Translations under genes and position numbers: made by a program
Part shown: positions 34,046 to 42,715 of the stretch, piece by piece
How positions within the stretch are numbered: position 1 is the stretch's first letter
Layout: every line of letters begins with the position of its first letter
NCBI GenBank assembly: GCA_024742735.1
Contig: JANSXV010000001.1
Span: 62,001-126,000 of the forward strand
Direction of reading: 5' to 3'
Source of the DNA: Alphaproteobacteria bacterium
GTDB lineage: Bacteria; Pseudomonadota; Alphaproteobacteria; Caulobacterales; Maricaulaceae
DNA: 64,000 bases
The notes under the pieces: generated by a model
What the model was told of the DNA's origin: nothing
Seen by the model: the letters and a program-made list of their open reading frames with translations, nothing else
The model's database searches: none

Positions 34046-35083
34046 CTAGCGCGGGCAGGACAGGACGTGACTATCAAACACCGCCCCGACCAGGAAGCGG
34101 TCGGCGAGGGGCGCGATCACGCTGGCGGAATCAATCGCTTCGCCCTCAGTGTAGAAGACCGGCGTCCACTCGCCAGTCTGATGGTCGAAGCGGACTGCAA
34201 AGCTCGGCGCATGTTCGGCCGGGTCTTCCTGATGGGCCAGGAAGGAGAACACCTCGGTATTGCCCGCAACCCACAGATCGCCGGCCTCATCCAGCTCGAT
34301 ATTGTCCAGGCCGAAGGGCGCGCGGAACGTGTCGACTTTCCTCAGGGCGTTCGTCTGAGGATCGCGCTCGAACACGTCGATGCGCTGGGCGATGAAATTG
34401 GCGGCGTAGACGCGCGATCCATCTTCGCTCACGGCGATGCCGTTGCCATAGACCAGTCCGCCTGCAGCCTTGGTCGCCTCTTGGCCGTCGTAATGGACGA
34501 CATTGACGAGAGGCAGACCCAGAAGCGCTTCCAGCACGCCGGCCGGATTGTCGCCCATGCGTGAGGAGTTCGTGACGTAGAAGCTGTCCGGGCCCGTGGC
34601 CGCCACATCATTGGGCGAGAAGATCGCCGGATCGGTGACCGTGCGCACATGGGCGAGCGTGCCGTCCTCGCCGATATTGAAGATCAGCACCTGGGAGCCG
34701 GTGGAGGGGTGTGACACCACGAACAGGCGCGCCACATCGTCCTCGCGATAGAGGCTGATCCCGTGGGGCCGGAAGTCGGCCGGGGAATCCGCGCTGACCA
34801 GGCGCAGGGTGTCAGGATCGCCCGGCTCGAAAACCCAGATCCCGTTGCCCGGCGCCATGCCGTCCGCGCGCCGGTCATGGGTTGAGACGAACACCAGCCC
34901 GGTCGCGGCGTCATAGGTGACATCCTCGGTCCCCGGCGCGATCTCGATGGCGGTGCAGGCCGAGGTGTCGGCTTCTTCCGGCGCGTCGAACGTCCAGCCG
35001 GCCGCAGCCGGCACCACGAAGGCCAGGCGCACAAGCGCGGCGGCGAGCACCAGCCCGACGGCGATGAGAATGATGCGGATCAT
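34046..35083 (-). CDS. Paraoxonase/arylesterase-family lactonase, membrane-anchored
   Basis: A 345-residue six-bladed propeller enzyme with an N-terminal hydrophobic anchor (residues 3-29). It keeps the calcium-ligand positions of paraoxonase PON1: Glu in GTEDV, Asn-Asp in SPNDV, Asn in YGNGIAV and Asp-Asn in LDNIEL. It also has the PHGI and SHPSTGS His motifs. PON enzymes are lactonases that can open acyl-homoserine lactones and other hydrophobic lactones. The first gene of a leftward group with crotonase, aminotransferase, sulfotransferase and DUF2237. Substrate unknown. Confidence 0.82.
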   Translation of the reverse strand: MIRIILIAVGLVLAAALVRLAFVVPAAAGWTFDAPEEADTSACTAIEIAPGTEDVTYDAATGLVFVSTHDRRADGMAPGNGIWVFEPGDPDTLRLVSADSPADFRPHGISLYREDDVARLFVVSHPSTGSQVLIFNIGEDGTLAHVRTVTDPAIFSPNDVAATGPDSFYVTNSSRMGDNPAGVLEALLGLPLVNVVHYDGQEATKAAGGLVYGNGIAVSEDGSRVYAANFIAQRIDVFERDPQTNALRKVDTFRAPFGLDNIELDEAGDLWVAGNTEVFSFLAHQEDPAEHAPSFAVRFDHQTGEWTPVFYTEGEAIDSASVIAPLADRFLVGAVFDSHVLSCPR

Positions 35084-35151
35084 GGCGCGGCCCTCCCTGC
35101 GTCAGGAGCGTAGGGCGGCGAGGGCAGCGGCGGCAAGCGTATGAATGTTCC

Positions 35152-35260
35152 TGAAACCCCGGCCAACCCCGGACCTGATCCGGGGGCAGAGCCGGGGCCT
35201 CTTAGCGAGCTTGCCCCGAGGTCCCGGCTCGGCCCCGCGTTGCGTCTGGCCGGGAAGTCA
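35152..35260. repeat. Dispersed inverted-repeat (REP/BIME-like) element, copy 3
   Basis: More diverged copy: the left arm TGAAACCCCGGCCAAC and the right arm CTGGCCGGGAAGTCA. It contains an extra perfect inner hairpin, CCCCGGA (35167-35173) / TCCGGGG, and GAGGTCCCGGCTC, shared with copy 2. It lies between the UDG stop and the start of the lactonase gene. Confidence 0.7.
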
Positions 35261-35272
35261 GTTTGGATGGGG

Positions 35273-36079
35273 CTATCCCCCCAACCTCGCCTTCAAGCTC
35301 AACAAATCCGCCCAGCTCTTCGCCTTCTCCTGTGGACGGCGCAGCAGGAAGGCCGGGTGGTACATGGGCAGGGCGGGGATCTTCGTGCCATCGGGCAGCG
35401 CATACTCCATCCAGCGCCCGCGCGTGCTCATGATGCCGGAGCTGGTGCGCAGCAGGGTCTGGGTGGAGATGCCCCCGGCCATGACCAGCACCTCGGGCTT
35501 CACCAGCTCGATATGACGCTCGACGAACGGGCGGCAGGCCTCGATCTCGGCGTCTGTGGGTTTGCGGTTTCCCGGCGGGCGCCAGAACACGACATTGGTG
35601 ATGTAGGCGCTGGTCTCGTCCAGCCCGATAGCGCCGAGCATGCGGTCCAGCAGCTGGCCGGCCTTGCCCACGAAGGGCGCGCCCTGCGCGTCCTCGTCCT
35701 TGCCAGGCGCTTCGCCGACGACCATGACGCGCGCCTCCGGGTTTCCCCGGGCGAAGACCAGCTGGGTCGCCGTGGCTTTCAGCGGGCAGCCGTCAAAGCT
35801 TTCCAGCGCAGCGCGCAGGGCAGTGAGGTCGGCTGCTTCGGCGGCGATCTTGCGCCCGTCCTGGGCCGGAGCGGCGCCGAAGCCGGCCGCGCGGGCGGCG
35901 GCGGGCGTCGCGGTCGGCGGAGCCTGACGGTCTCGCGACACCGGACGTTCCCGCTGAGCGGGGCGGGGTGTGGCGGTCTCCTCGGGCAGAGGCGGCAGCG
36001 CCTCCACACCGGCGCCGTCCCACCAGTCCACGAGGCTTTCCAGCGCAGCGATGTCGTCCGGCGAAAGCGGCGCGGCCAT
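35273..36079 (-). CDS. Uracil-DNA glycosylase, family 4-like
   Basis: A 268-residue DNA repair enzyme that removes uracil. A Pro/Ala-rich N-terminal extension of about 85 residues precedes the core, which has motif 1 [15 protein letters not shown] and motif 2 HPAFLLRRP. Family 4 enzymes normally use four Cys for a [4Fe-4S] cluster; this protein has only two Cys in total (DGCPLKATA and EIEACRPF). Either the cluster is lost or the ligands differ. This alphaproteobacterial form is recognisable from memory. It is transcribed divergently from etfQO. Confidence 0.85.
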   Translation of the reverse strand: MAAPLSPDDIAALESLVDWWDGAGVEALPPLPEETATPRPAQRERPVSRDRQAPPTATPAAARAAGFGAAPAQDGRKIAAEAADLTALRAALESFDGCPLKATATQLVFARGNPEARVMVVGEAPGKDEDAQGAPFVGKAGQLLDRMLGAIGLDETSAYITNVVFWRPPGNRKPTDAEIEACRPFVERHIELVKPEVLVMAGGISTQTLLRTSSGIMSTRGRWMEYALPDGTKIPALPMYHPAFLLRRPQEKAKSWADLLSLKARLGG

Positions 36080-36260
36080 GGGGCGGGTTCCGTTCTCAGC
36101 TGCAGCGCAGCAAGACCGGCTGGATCGAACCGCCGCTGCGCCCTAGCTCCTGTGTGACAGACAGGCTAAGACGGACGCAACGGGCGCGCCAGCCTTAGCC
36201 GCTGAAAGGACTGGGCGCCGGGCTGTATTCGGGGCTGAGAAGACAAAGCGAGGAGGCGAC

Positions 36261-37934
36261 ATGGCCGACGGGGCGATCGAGCGCGAATCCATGGAATACG
36301 ACGTCGTGATCGTGGGCGCCGGACCTGCGGGTCTGGCCTCGGCGATCCGGCTGCGCCAGCTGTGCGATGAGACCGGCCAGGAGCTGTCCATCGCCGTGAT
36401 CGAGAAGGGCTCTGAAGTCGGCGCGCATATCCTGTCCGGCGTGGTGTTCGATCCCAAGGCCCTCGACGAGCTGCTGCCTGACTGGCGCAATGACGAGACC
36501 CAGCCCTTCGACACCGAAGTCACCGATGACAAGTTCATTGCGCTCGGCGAATCCGGCTCGATCACGCTGCCCGGCTTCGCCATGCCGAAATTCATGCACA
36601 ATGAAGGCTGCTATGTCGGCTCGCTGGCCAATCTGTGCCGCTGGCTGGGCGAGAAGGCCGAGGCCATGGGCGTGGAGATCTATCCCGGCTTCCCGGCCGC
36701 CGAGTACATCTATGAGGACGGCGCCATCAAGGGCGTGGTCACCGGCGACATGGGCGTGGCCAAGGACGGCTCGCACAAGGACATGTACCAGCCCGGCATG
36801 GAGCTGCGCGCCAAATATACCCTCATCGGCGAAGGCGCGCGCGGCTCGCTTTCGAAGAAGCTGATCAAGGAATTCGGCCTTGATGAAGGCCGCGATCCGC
36901 AAAAATACGGGATCGGCATGAAGGAGCTCTGGCGCGTCAAGCCGGAGAACTTCAAGAAGGGCCGGGTCCAGCACACCATGGGCTGGCCGCTCGATAACGA
37001 GACCGGCGGCGGGTCCTTCCTCTATCACTTCGGCGACAATCTGGTGTCCGTCGGCTTCGTGGTTCACCTGAACTACAAGAACCCGAACCTCTTCCCGTTC
37101 GGGGAGTTCCAGAAATTCAAGACCCACCCCGACATCGCTCCGATCTTCGAGGGCGCCGAACGCCTGTCCTATGGCGCGCGCGCCATCACCGAGGGCGGGT
37201 ATCAGTCGGTGCCCAGGCTGACCTTCCCCGGCGGCGCCCTGATCGGCTGCTCGGCCGGCTTTGTGAACGTGCCGCGCATCAAGGGCAGCCATAACGCCAT
37301 GAAGACCGGCATGATGGCCGCTGAAGCCGCGTTCGAGGCGCTCAAAGAGGAGCGCCAGCACGATGCGCTGGAGGCCTATGAGGCCGCCTATGACGCCAGC
37401 TGGGTGAAGAAGGAGCTCAAGCTCGTCCGCAATGTGAAGCCGCTCTGGACAAAGTTCGGCACGCTCATGGGCGTCATGCTGGGCGGGCTCGATATGTGGA
37501 TGAACTTCCTGTTCGGCATCTCGCCCTTCGGCACGCTGAGCCATGGCGGCGCCGACTACGAGGCCACGAAACCGGCCAAAGACTGCAAGGACAAGCATTA
37601 CCCCAAGCCCGACGGCGTGCTGACCTTCGACCGCCTGTCCTCGGTGTTCATCTCCAACACCAACCATGAGGAGGACCAGCCGGTTCACCTCAAGCTGGGT
37701 GACGCCGCGCTGCAGAAGTCCAGCGAGTACGACGTCTACGGCGGTCCCTCGGCGCGCTACTGCCCGGCGGCGGTGTATGAGTGGACGGTTCCTGAAGACG
37801 GCGGCGAGCCGAAATTCGTCATCAACGCGCAGAACTGCGTCCACTGCAAAACCTGCGACATCAAGGACCCGAACCAGAACATCAACTGGACCACGCCGGA
37901 AGGTGCGGGCGGTCCGAACTATCCGAACATGTGA
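36261..37934 (+). CDS. Electron-transfer flavoprotein-ubiquinone oxidoreductase
   Basis: A 557-residue peripheral inner-membrane flavoprotein that passes electrons from ETF (fatty and amino acid oxidation) to ubiquinone. The FAD-binding GAGPAGLASAIRL lies near residue 18; the hydrophobic ubiquinone-binding region is central (LMGVMLGGLDMWMNFLFG). The C-terminal [4Fe-4S] site is CVHCKTCDIKDPNQNINW with an earlier Cys in ARYCPAAVYEW. ATG 36261 has GAGGAGG upstream. The length is typical, and the gene is complete. Confidence 0.95.
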   Translation: MADGAIERESMEYDVVIVGAGPAGLASAIRLRQLCDETGQELSIAVIEKGSEVGAHILSGVVFDPKALDELLPDWRNDETQPFDTEVTDDKFIALGESGSITLPGFAMPKFMHNEGCYVGSLANLCRWLGEKAEAMGVEIYPGFPAAEYIYEDGAIKGVVTGDMGVAKDGSHKDMYQPGMELRAKYTLIGEGARGSLSKKLIKEFGLDEGRDPQKYGIGMKELWRVKPENFKKGRVQHTMGWPLDNETGGGSFLYHFGDNLVSVGFVVHLNYKNPNLFPFGEFQKFKTHPDIAPIFEGAERLSYGARAITEGGYQSVPRLTFPGGALIGCSAGFVNVPRIKGSHNAMKTGMMAAEAAFEALKEERQHDALEAYEAAYDASWVKKELKLVRNVKPLWTKFGTLMGVMLGGLDMWMNFLFGISPFGTLSHGGADYEATKPAKDCKDKHYPKPDGVLTFDRLSSVFISNTNHEEDQPVHLKLGDAALQKSSEYDVYGGPSARYCPAAVYEWTVPEDGGEPKFVINAQNCVHCKTCDIKDPNQNINWTTPEGAGGPNYPNM

Positions 37935-37937
37935 GGA

Positions 37938-37960
37938 CCGGGGGCGGTGAACGCCCCCGG
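37938..37960 (+). other. Perfect 9-bp GC hairpin between etfQO and the TPR gene
   Basis: CCGGGGGCG (37938-37946), loop GTGAA, CGCCCCCGG (37952-37960). It starts four bases after the etfQO stop and has no T-run, so it is not a standard terminator. It might act as an attenuator, mRNA-stability or read-through control element, or be paired with Rho. An in-frame GTG for the next gene lies in the loop. Confidence 0.5.
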
Positions 37961-37967
37961 ATGCGCC

Positions 37968-39650
37968 ATGCGGGCCAGCGCCTCAATTCTCGCCGCGGCC
38001 ATACTGCTGGCGGCATGCACGACCGGGCCGGGTTTCCTCGCGCCCGACGACGCGCCTCAATCGGTCTATGGCAGTTTCCTGGCGGCGCGCTACGCCCAGT
38101 CCAATCGCGATGTGGAGGTGTCGGCGCGGTTCTACGCCGACGCGCTGGCGTTCGAGCCGGGATCCGGTTTCATCTCCGAGCGCGCCTTTCAGTCAGCCCT
38201 GCTCGCCGGTGATTTCAACCGCGCGGACGAGGCGGCCGTGGCGTCAGTGGATGATCCTGGCGCGGCGCGGCTCACAGACATCTATCTCAGCGCCGCGCAA
38301 CTCGCCGGCGCCCGGCTTGATATCGAAGCGGGCGGTCGCGACCGCGCGGACGCCTTCTCCGAACTGATCGGGGCCATGCTGGATCAGTGGGCGCTGGTGC
38401 GCGATCGCCGGGTCGATGCGGCCCTGGTCGAAGCCGGGGAGATTTCTTCGCCCTTCGCCGCAGCGGGACAGATCCTGGTGCACCGCGCGCTTCTGCTGGA
38501 GCGGGGCGGCCGGGGTGACGAGGCCGAGGATGCCTATCGCGCGGCGCATGCGGCCCTCGACATGCAGGACTTCACGGCCGTGCTCCTTGGAGCCTTCCTG
38601 GAGCGCCAGGGACGCGAAGATGAGGCTGAGGCGCTCTATCGCCAGCGCGTCGCGGCGTCCGGCGCCTATCCTGATCCGGACATCAGAGCGGCGCTCACGC
38701 GGGTTGAGGAGGGCGGCCGCGCACCGCGCTTCCCGCGCCCGGACGAAGCGGCGGCGCGGGCGTTGTTCGCCCCCGCCACCCTGCTCACCCGTCAGGCGCC
38801 GGTGGATTACTCCGCCCTGTTTCTTCGCATGATCCAACGGCTGGACCCGGACTTTCAGCGCAATCAGATCGCGCTGGCCGAAGTCCTGCGGGAGCTGGAG
38901 CTGACCGACGCCGCCCTTGGCGTCTATCGGAGTGTCGACGAGGGGCCGTTCGCCGCGCGCGCCGGGCTTCAGGCGGCCTGGCTGGACTTCCAGACCGGCG
39001 ACCCGGCCCGTGCGATCGAAACAGCTGAGCGCCTTGTAGACGCTGAAGGCACAGAGAGTTCACGCCTGCTGCTGGCTGACATGTTGCGCGCCTCCGGGCG
39101 CTGCGCTGAGGCGGCCCCGATCTACGAGCAGGCGATCGCCGCGCGAGATTCCGCCGGTGTCGAGCCGGACTGGCGCCATTACTACTATGCCGGGGTCTGC
39201 CGTCAGCGCGCCGACGGCTGGGCCGCGGCCGAGCCGCTCTTCATCTCGGGTGTCGAAGCCGCGCCGGACGAGCCGCGTGTGCTGAACCATCTGGGTTATA
39301 ACTGGATCGTTCTGGAGACCCGCGTGGAGGACGGCTTCGCCTTGGTCTCGCGCGCCGCCGAACTGGCGCCGGATAACGGCGCGGTGTTGGATTCCCTTGG
39401 CTGGGGCCATTTCAAGCAGGGACGTGTCGACGAAGCCGTGCGCTGGCTCGAGGACGCTGTCGCGCGCTCGCCGGGCGACCCGACCATCAACTGGCACCTG
39501 GGCGATGCCTATGCTGCCGCAGGCCGCGACCTGGAGGCGGAATTCCAGTGGCGGCGCGCCCTGGAGCTGGAGCCTGATGACCGCGAACGCGCCCTGATCA
39601 CCCGCCGGCTGGAGCTGGGCCTGGCCGCCGGACCCGGCGACCTGGAATGA
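37968..39650 (+). CDS. TPR-repeat lipoprotein
   Basis: A 560-residue exported protein. ATG 37968 gives a lipoprotein signal (ASILAAAILLAAC, Cys at about residue 17); an in-frame GTG at 37947 is judged less likely because it lies in the loop of a strong hairpin. The mature protein is helical, with TPR-type units, clearest at the C-terminus: PRVLNHLGYNWIVLE, GAVLDSLGWGHFKQGRVDEA and WHLGDAYAAAGRDLEAEFQWRRAL. It probably acts as an envelope scaffold. It overlaps ispE by ATGA. Confidence 0.8.
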   Translation: MRASASILAAAILLAACTTGPGFLAPDDAPQSVYGSFLAARYAQSNRDVEVSARFYADALAFEPGSGFISERAFQSALLAGDFNRADEAAVASVDDPGAARLTDIYLSAAQLAGARLDIEAGGRDRADAFSELIGAMLDQWALVRDRRVDAALVEAGEISSPFAAAGQILVHRALLLERGGRGDEAEDAYRAAHAALDMQDFTAVLLGAFLERQGREDEAEALYRQRVAASGAYPDPDIRAALTRVEEGGRAPRFPRPDEAAARALFAPATLLTRQAPVDYSALFLRMIQRLDPDFQRNQIALAEVLRELELTDAALGVYRSVDEGPFAARAGLQAAWLDFQTGDPARAIETAERLVDAEGTESSRLLLADMLRASGRCAEAAPIYEQAIAARDSAGVEPDWRHYYYAGVCRQRADGWAAAEPLFISGVEAAPDEPRVLNHLGYNWIVLETRVEDGFALVSRAAELAPDNGAVLDSLGWGHFKQGRVDEAVRWLEDAVARSPGDPTINWHLGDAYAAAGRDLEAEFQWRRALELEPDDRERALITRRLELGLAAGPGDLE

Positions 39651-40537
39651 TCATGGCCGATGCCAAGGTCTGCACCGAGTTCGCACCCGCCAAGGTCAAC
39701 CTGACCCTGGCGGTCGGACGGCCGCGCGCTGACGGCTATCACCCTCTGGACAGCCTGGTCGTGTTCGCCGACTGGGGCGATTGGCTCGAAGTCAGAGAGG
39801 GCGATTCATTGACCCTCTCGCTGGAAGGCGAAGCGGCGGCGCCGCTGCGCGGAGAGCCGCAGAACCTGGTCCTGAAGGCCGCCTACGCCCTGCGTGCGGC
39901 GGCGGAGAGGCCGGAGCTGACCGCGGCGTTGACGTTAAAGAAGACCTTGCCAGTGGCGTCCGGGCTTGGCGGCGGATCATCGGACGCGGCGGCGGCGCTG
40001 CGCGCGCTGAACCGCTTCTGGGATCTGGGCTTCTCGACGCGCCAGCTCGCCGAGATCGGAACGGTTGTCGGCGCGGATGTGCCGGCTTGCGTCCATGCCC
40101 GGCCTTTGCGCATGGCCGGGATCGGTGAACAGATCACGCCGCTGGTGGCCTGGCCGCAGCTCCACGGCGTCATCGCCCATCCCGGCGCGGCCCTGTCGAC
40201 CGCCTCTGTGTTCCGCGCCTTCGACGGCGCCGATCCTGACCCGCTTCAGGCCGGTCCGGTCCCGGCGGCGGGCGACTTCGCCAGCGCCGTTCAGCATCTC
40301 AAGGCAGGCCGCAATGATCTGGAAGCCCCGGCGCGCGGGCTGGAGCCGCTCATCGAGGCGACGCTGGCGGGCCTTGCCGGTCTCGACGGGGCGTCGCTGA
40401 CGCGCATGTCCGGCTCGGGCGCGAGCTGCTTCGCCCTGTTTGAGACAGGGGCCGCCGCACAGGCGGGAGCGAAGGCTCTGAGGGCGGCTTACCCGGACTG
40501 GACCGCTCAGGCCGTGACCTTCGGGGGCGCGGCGTGA
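39647..40537 (+). CDS. ispE: 4-diphosphocytidyl-2-C-methyl-D-erythritol kinase
   Basis: A 296-residue GHMP kinase of the non-mevalonate isoprenoid pathway. The ATP-binding motif LPVASGLGGGSSDAAAALR, the N-terminal FAPAKVNLTLAVGRPRADGYH, and the C-terminal RMSGSGASCFALF are typical. It starts at ATG 39647 in overlap with the TPR gene; ATG 39653 is an alternative two codons on. It ends in overlap with the glycosyltransferase gene. The polyprenyl diphosphate synthase at 42.7 kb uses the products of this pathway. Confidence 0.95.
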   Translation: MIMADAKVCTEFAPAKVNLTLAVGRPRADGYHPLDSLVVFADWGDWLEVREGDSLTLSLEGEAAAPLRGEPQNLVLKAAYALRAAAERPELTAALTLKKTLPVASGLGGGSSDAAAALRALNRFWDLGFSTRQLAEIGTVVGADVPACVHARPLRMAGIGEQITPLVAWPQLHGVIAHPGAALSTASVFRAFDGADPDPLQAGPVPAAGDFASAVQHLKAGRNDLEAPARGLEPLIEATLAGLAGLDGASLTRMSGSGASCFALFETGAAAQAGAKALRAAYPDWTAQAVTFGGAA

Positions 40538-41544
40538 CCGACGCGCTCTGGCTCGGCTTCGCCGCCAGCCTGGCGGCCAGCCTTGTCGTCACCTGGCTGG
40601 CCTTGAGGGCGGGTGTCCTGGATTTTCCCAATGCTCGGTCCAGCCATGTCCGACCCACGCCGCGCGCCGGTGGACTGGGCGTCGTCGCAGGTCTGGGCGC
40701 CGGCGTGCTGGCGATGTCGTTCACCGCGGTTCCAGCCGGCGGCCTGGCGACTATCCTGCTGATCACGGGCCTGTTTGCAGCCCTGGGGGTTACCGATGAT
40801 CTCGTCACCGTGCCCACGCGTGCGAAGTTCGTCATTTTTGCGGTCCTATGCGTCGGCCTCGCTCAGGCCACAGGGCCGGTGGCGCACCTGCCGGTGACGC
40901 TGGACTTCGGTCTGGATCTGCCGGCCTGGCTCGGCCTTGCGGGATCAGCCCTGTTTGTTTTCGTCGTCGTCAACGCCGTCAATTTCATGGACGGATCGGA
41001 CGGCATGCTGGCGGCCGTCATGATTCCCGCGTCGGCCGGGCTGTGCATCGCCGGCATGGTTTCCGGGACTGGCGCGGCGACCGTGATCGGCCTCACCCTT
41101 GCGTCTGCGCTTGCTGGCTTTGCGGTGTTCAACCGCCCGCCTGCGAAAATCTTCGCCGGTGACGCCGGCTCGCTGTGCGCCGGCGCGGCCTATGCGGGAG
41201 GCGCCCTGGCCATGGCCGGACAGGGATTCTCCGGTTCACTCTGGCTGGCGCCGCTCTTCGTGCTGGTTTTCCTGACCGACGTGCTGCTGACCGTGCTGGC
41301 GCGCGCCCGCCACGGCCGCCTGTCGCTGGAGGCTCACCGCGAGCATATCTACCAGCGCCTGATCCAGTCGGGCTGGAGCCACGGCCAGGTCGCGCTCGCC
41401 TATGGCGGGCTCACGGGTCTTGTCGTCCTGTCAGGTCTGGCCGCCGCTCAGGGACCGGACGGGATTGTTCCGGCCGTCTTCGTCGGCTGGGTCGTGATCC
41501 TGACCGGCCTCTATGTCTGGGCCGCCCTGCGCGCGCGCGCCTAG
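40534..41544 (+). CDS. WecA/MraY-type undecaprenyl-phosphate sugar-1-phosphate transferase
   Basis: A 336-residue polytopic membrane enzyme of glycosyltransferase family 4. The diagnostic motifs are NFMDGSDGMLA and FAGDAGSLCAG (catalytic Asp), and the C-terminal EAHREHIYQRLIQSG, typical of the WecA/WbpL group. It would transfer a sugar 1-phosphate (probably a HexNAc) to a lipid carrier for O-antigen or other surface glycan. The start is GTG 40534 overlapping the ispE stop. The RPTPRAGG motif in the first cytoplasmic loop is also present. Confidence 0.88.
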   Translation: MTDALWLGFAASLAASLVVTWLALRAGVLDFPNARSSHVRPTPRAGGLGVVAGLGAGVLAMSFTAVPAGGLATILLITGLFAALGVTDDLVTVPTRAKFVIFAVLCVGLAQATGPVAHLPVTLDFGLDLPAWLGLAGSALFVFVVVNAVNFMDGSDGMLAAVMIPASAGLCIAGMVSGTGAATVIGLTLASALAGFAVFNRPPAKIFAGDAGSLCAGAAYAGGALAMAGQGFSGSLWLAPLFVLVFLTDVLLTVLARARHGRLSLEAHREHIYQRLIQSGWSHGQVALAYGGLTGLVVLSGLAAAQGPDGIVPAVFVGWVVILTGLYVWAALRARA

Positions 41545-42665
41545 AGCGTATCCAGAACCGCGCGCATGGCGTCGACCTGGCTGGCGCCCATGGCCATGGC
41601 GCGCTCCGGGGACCAGGCTTCGTCCTCGTCCGGGGTGATGGCGCTGTCCTTGAACGGCATCTCCAGCGTCATGGCCAGGCACCCGAACGCGTGGCGCATC
41701 CAGTTGGTCGCGATGGACAGATCGGCCGAGCCGGGCGCATCAACGGGATAGCCGTGCTCGGTCTGGAAGTCCGGATTGAGCTGGGCGAGGGCTGCCTTGT
41801 AGGCGTCAAGCTTGCCCTGATCGCCGGCCGTCCAGCCCGGCACACCTTCGGCGCCGGCGATGAAGTTGTAGGGCAGGGCCTCGTCGCCGTGCATGTCGAG
41901 GAACAGGTCGACGCCGGTCTGCTTCATCTGCTGAAGCACGGCGAAGACCTCCGGGCTGTTCTCTTCACTCGCCTTGTCCCATTCCCGGTTGAGATTGACG
42001 CCCTTGGCGTTGGTGCGCAGATGGCCGCGGAAGGACCCGTCCGGATTCATGTTGGGCACGACATGGACCACAGCGCGCTCCAGCAGATCGCGGGCGCCGG
42101 GATCGGTGTCGCTCACCAGCCGATCGAGGAATCCTTCGGCGGCCCACTCCGCCATGCTCTCACCGGGATGCTGGCGGGCGGTGACCCAGATGGTCTTCTT
42201 GCCCGGTCCCGGCTCGCCGAAGGTCAGCCGGTCGATGTCGCGGCCATCCAGCGTCTGGCCGATCACGTCGAGCGTGGCGTGAGAAGCGTGCTGGCACAGC
42301 GCGATCAGCTCGGCATGGCGGCTCAGGGTGTAGGGCGCGAAATAGGCGAACCAAACCGAGTCATCCGGGATCAGCGTCTCGATGATCAGCTGGCCGTCCT
42401 CGTAGGTGGTGTCCGCCAGCCCCCAGCTGCGCAGATCGAAAGACATGCGCGCTTCATACCCGTCCCAGCCGCCGGGATAGGCCGCGCCGGCCGCATTCTC
42501 GATGACGAAGCGCGCCGCCGTCCCGGCCGCGCCGGTCACGCGGAAATAGAACCACTGGTAAAAGTCAGAGCCAGTGTCCTTGCGGATTTCCAGCCGCACG
42601 TCATGAGGGTCTGAGGCGTCCTTGACGATGATGTTGCCGGCGTCGAACTGGCTGGAGATGCGCAT
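41541..42665 (-). CDS. M14 family zinc carboxypeptidase, PaCCP/Nna1-like
   Basis: A 374-residue metallocarboxypeptidase. An N-terminal beta domain (residues 1-115, starting RISSQFDAGNIIV) precedes the catalytic domain. Zinc ligands are His166 and Glu169 in ARQHPGES and His259 in LDMHGDE; the general base is Glu335 in MTLEMPFKD. This domain order is that of bacterial cytosolic carboxypeptidases. ATG 42665 is supported by GAGGAG upstream, whereas ATG 42680 has no ribosome site. Its stop overlaps the convergent transferase gene. Substrate unknown. Confidence 0.88.
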   Translation of the reverse strand: MRISSQFDAGNIIVKDASDPHDVRLEIRKDTGSDFYQWFYFRVTGAAGTAARFVIENAAGAAYPGGWDGYEARMSFDLRSWGLADTTYEDGQLIIETLIPDDSVWFAYFAPYTLSRHAELIALCQHASHATLDVIGQTLDGRDIDRLTFGEPGPGKKTIWVTARQHPGESMAEWAAEGFLDRLVSDTDPGARDLLERAVVHVVPNMNPDGSFRGHLRTNAKGVNLNREWDKASEENSPEVFAVLQQMKQTGVDLFLDMHGDEALPYNFIAGAEGVPGWTAGDQGKLDAYKAALAQLNPDFQTEHGYPVDAPGSADLSIATNWMRHAFGCLAMTLEMPFKDSAITPDEDEAWSPERAMAMGASQVDAMRAVLDTL

Positions 42666-42715
42666 GGGGGCGCTCCTCATGGGCTGTTGATGTCACACGC
42701 GAGCCGATAGCGGCG

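Noticed and set aside
37947-37967. GTG 37947 as start of the TPR lipoprotein
   Set aside because: It lies in the loop of a strong hairpin, lacks a good ribosome site, and would place extra residues before the lipoprotein signal that begins at ATG 37968.
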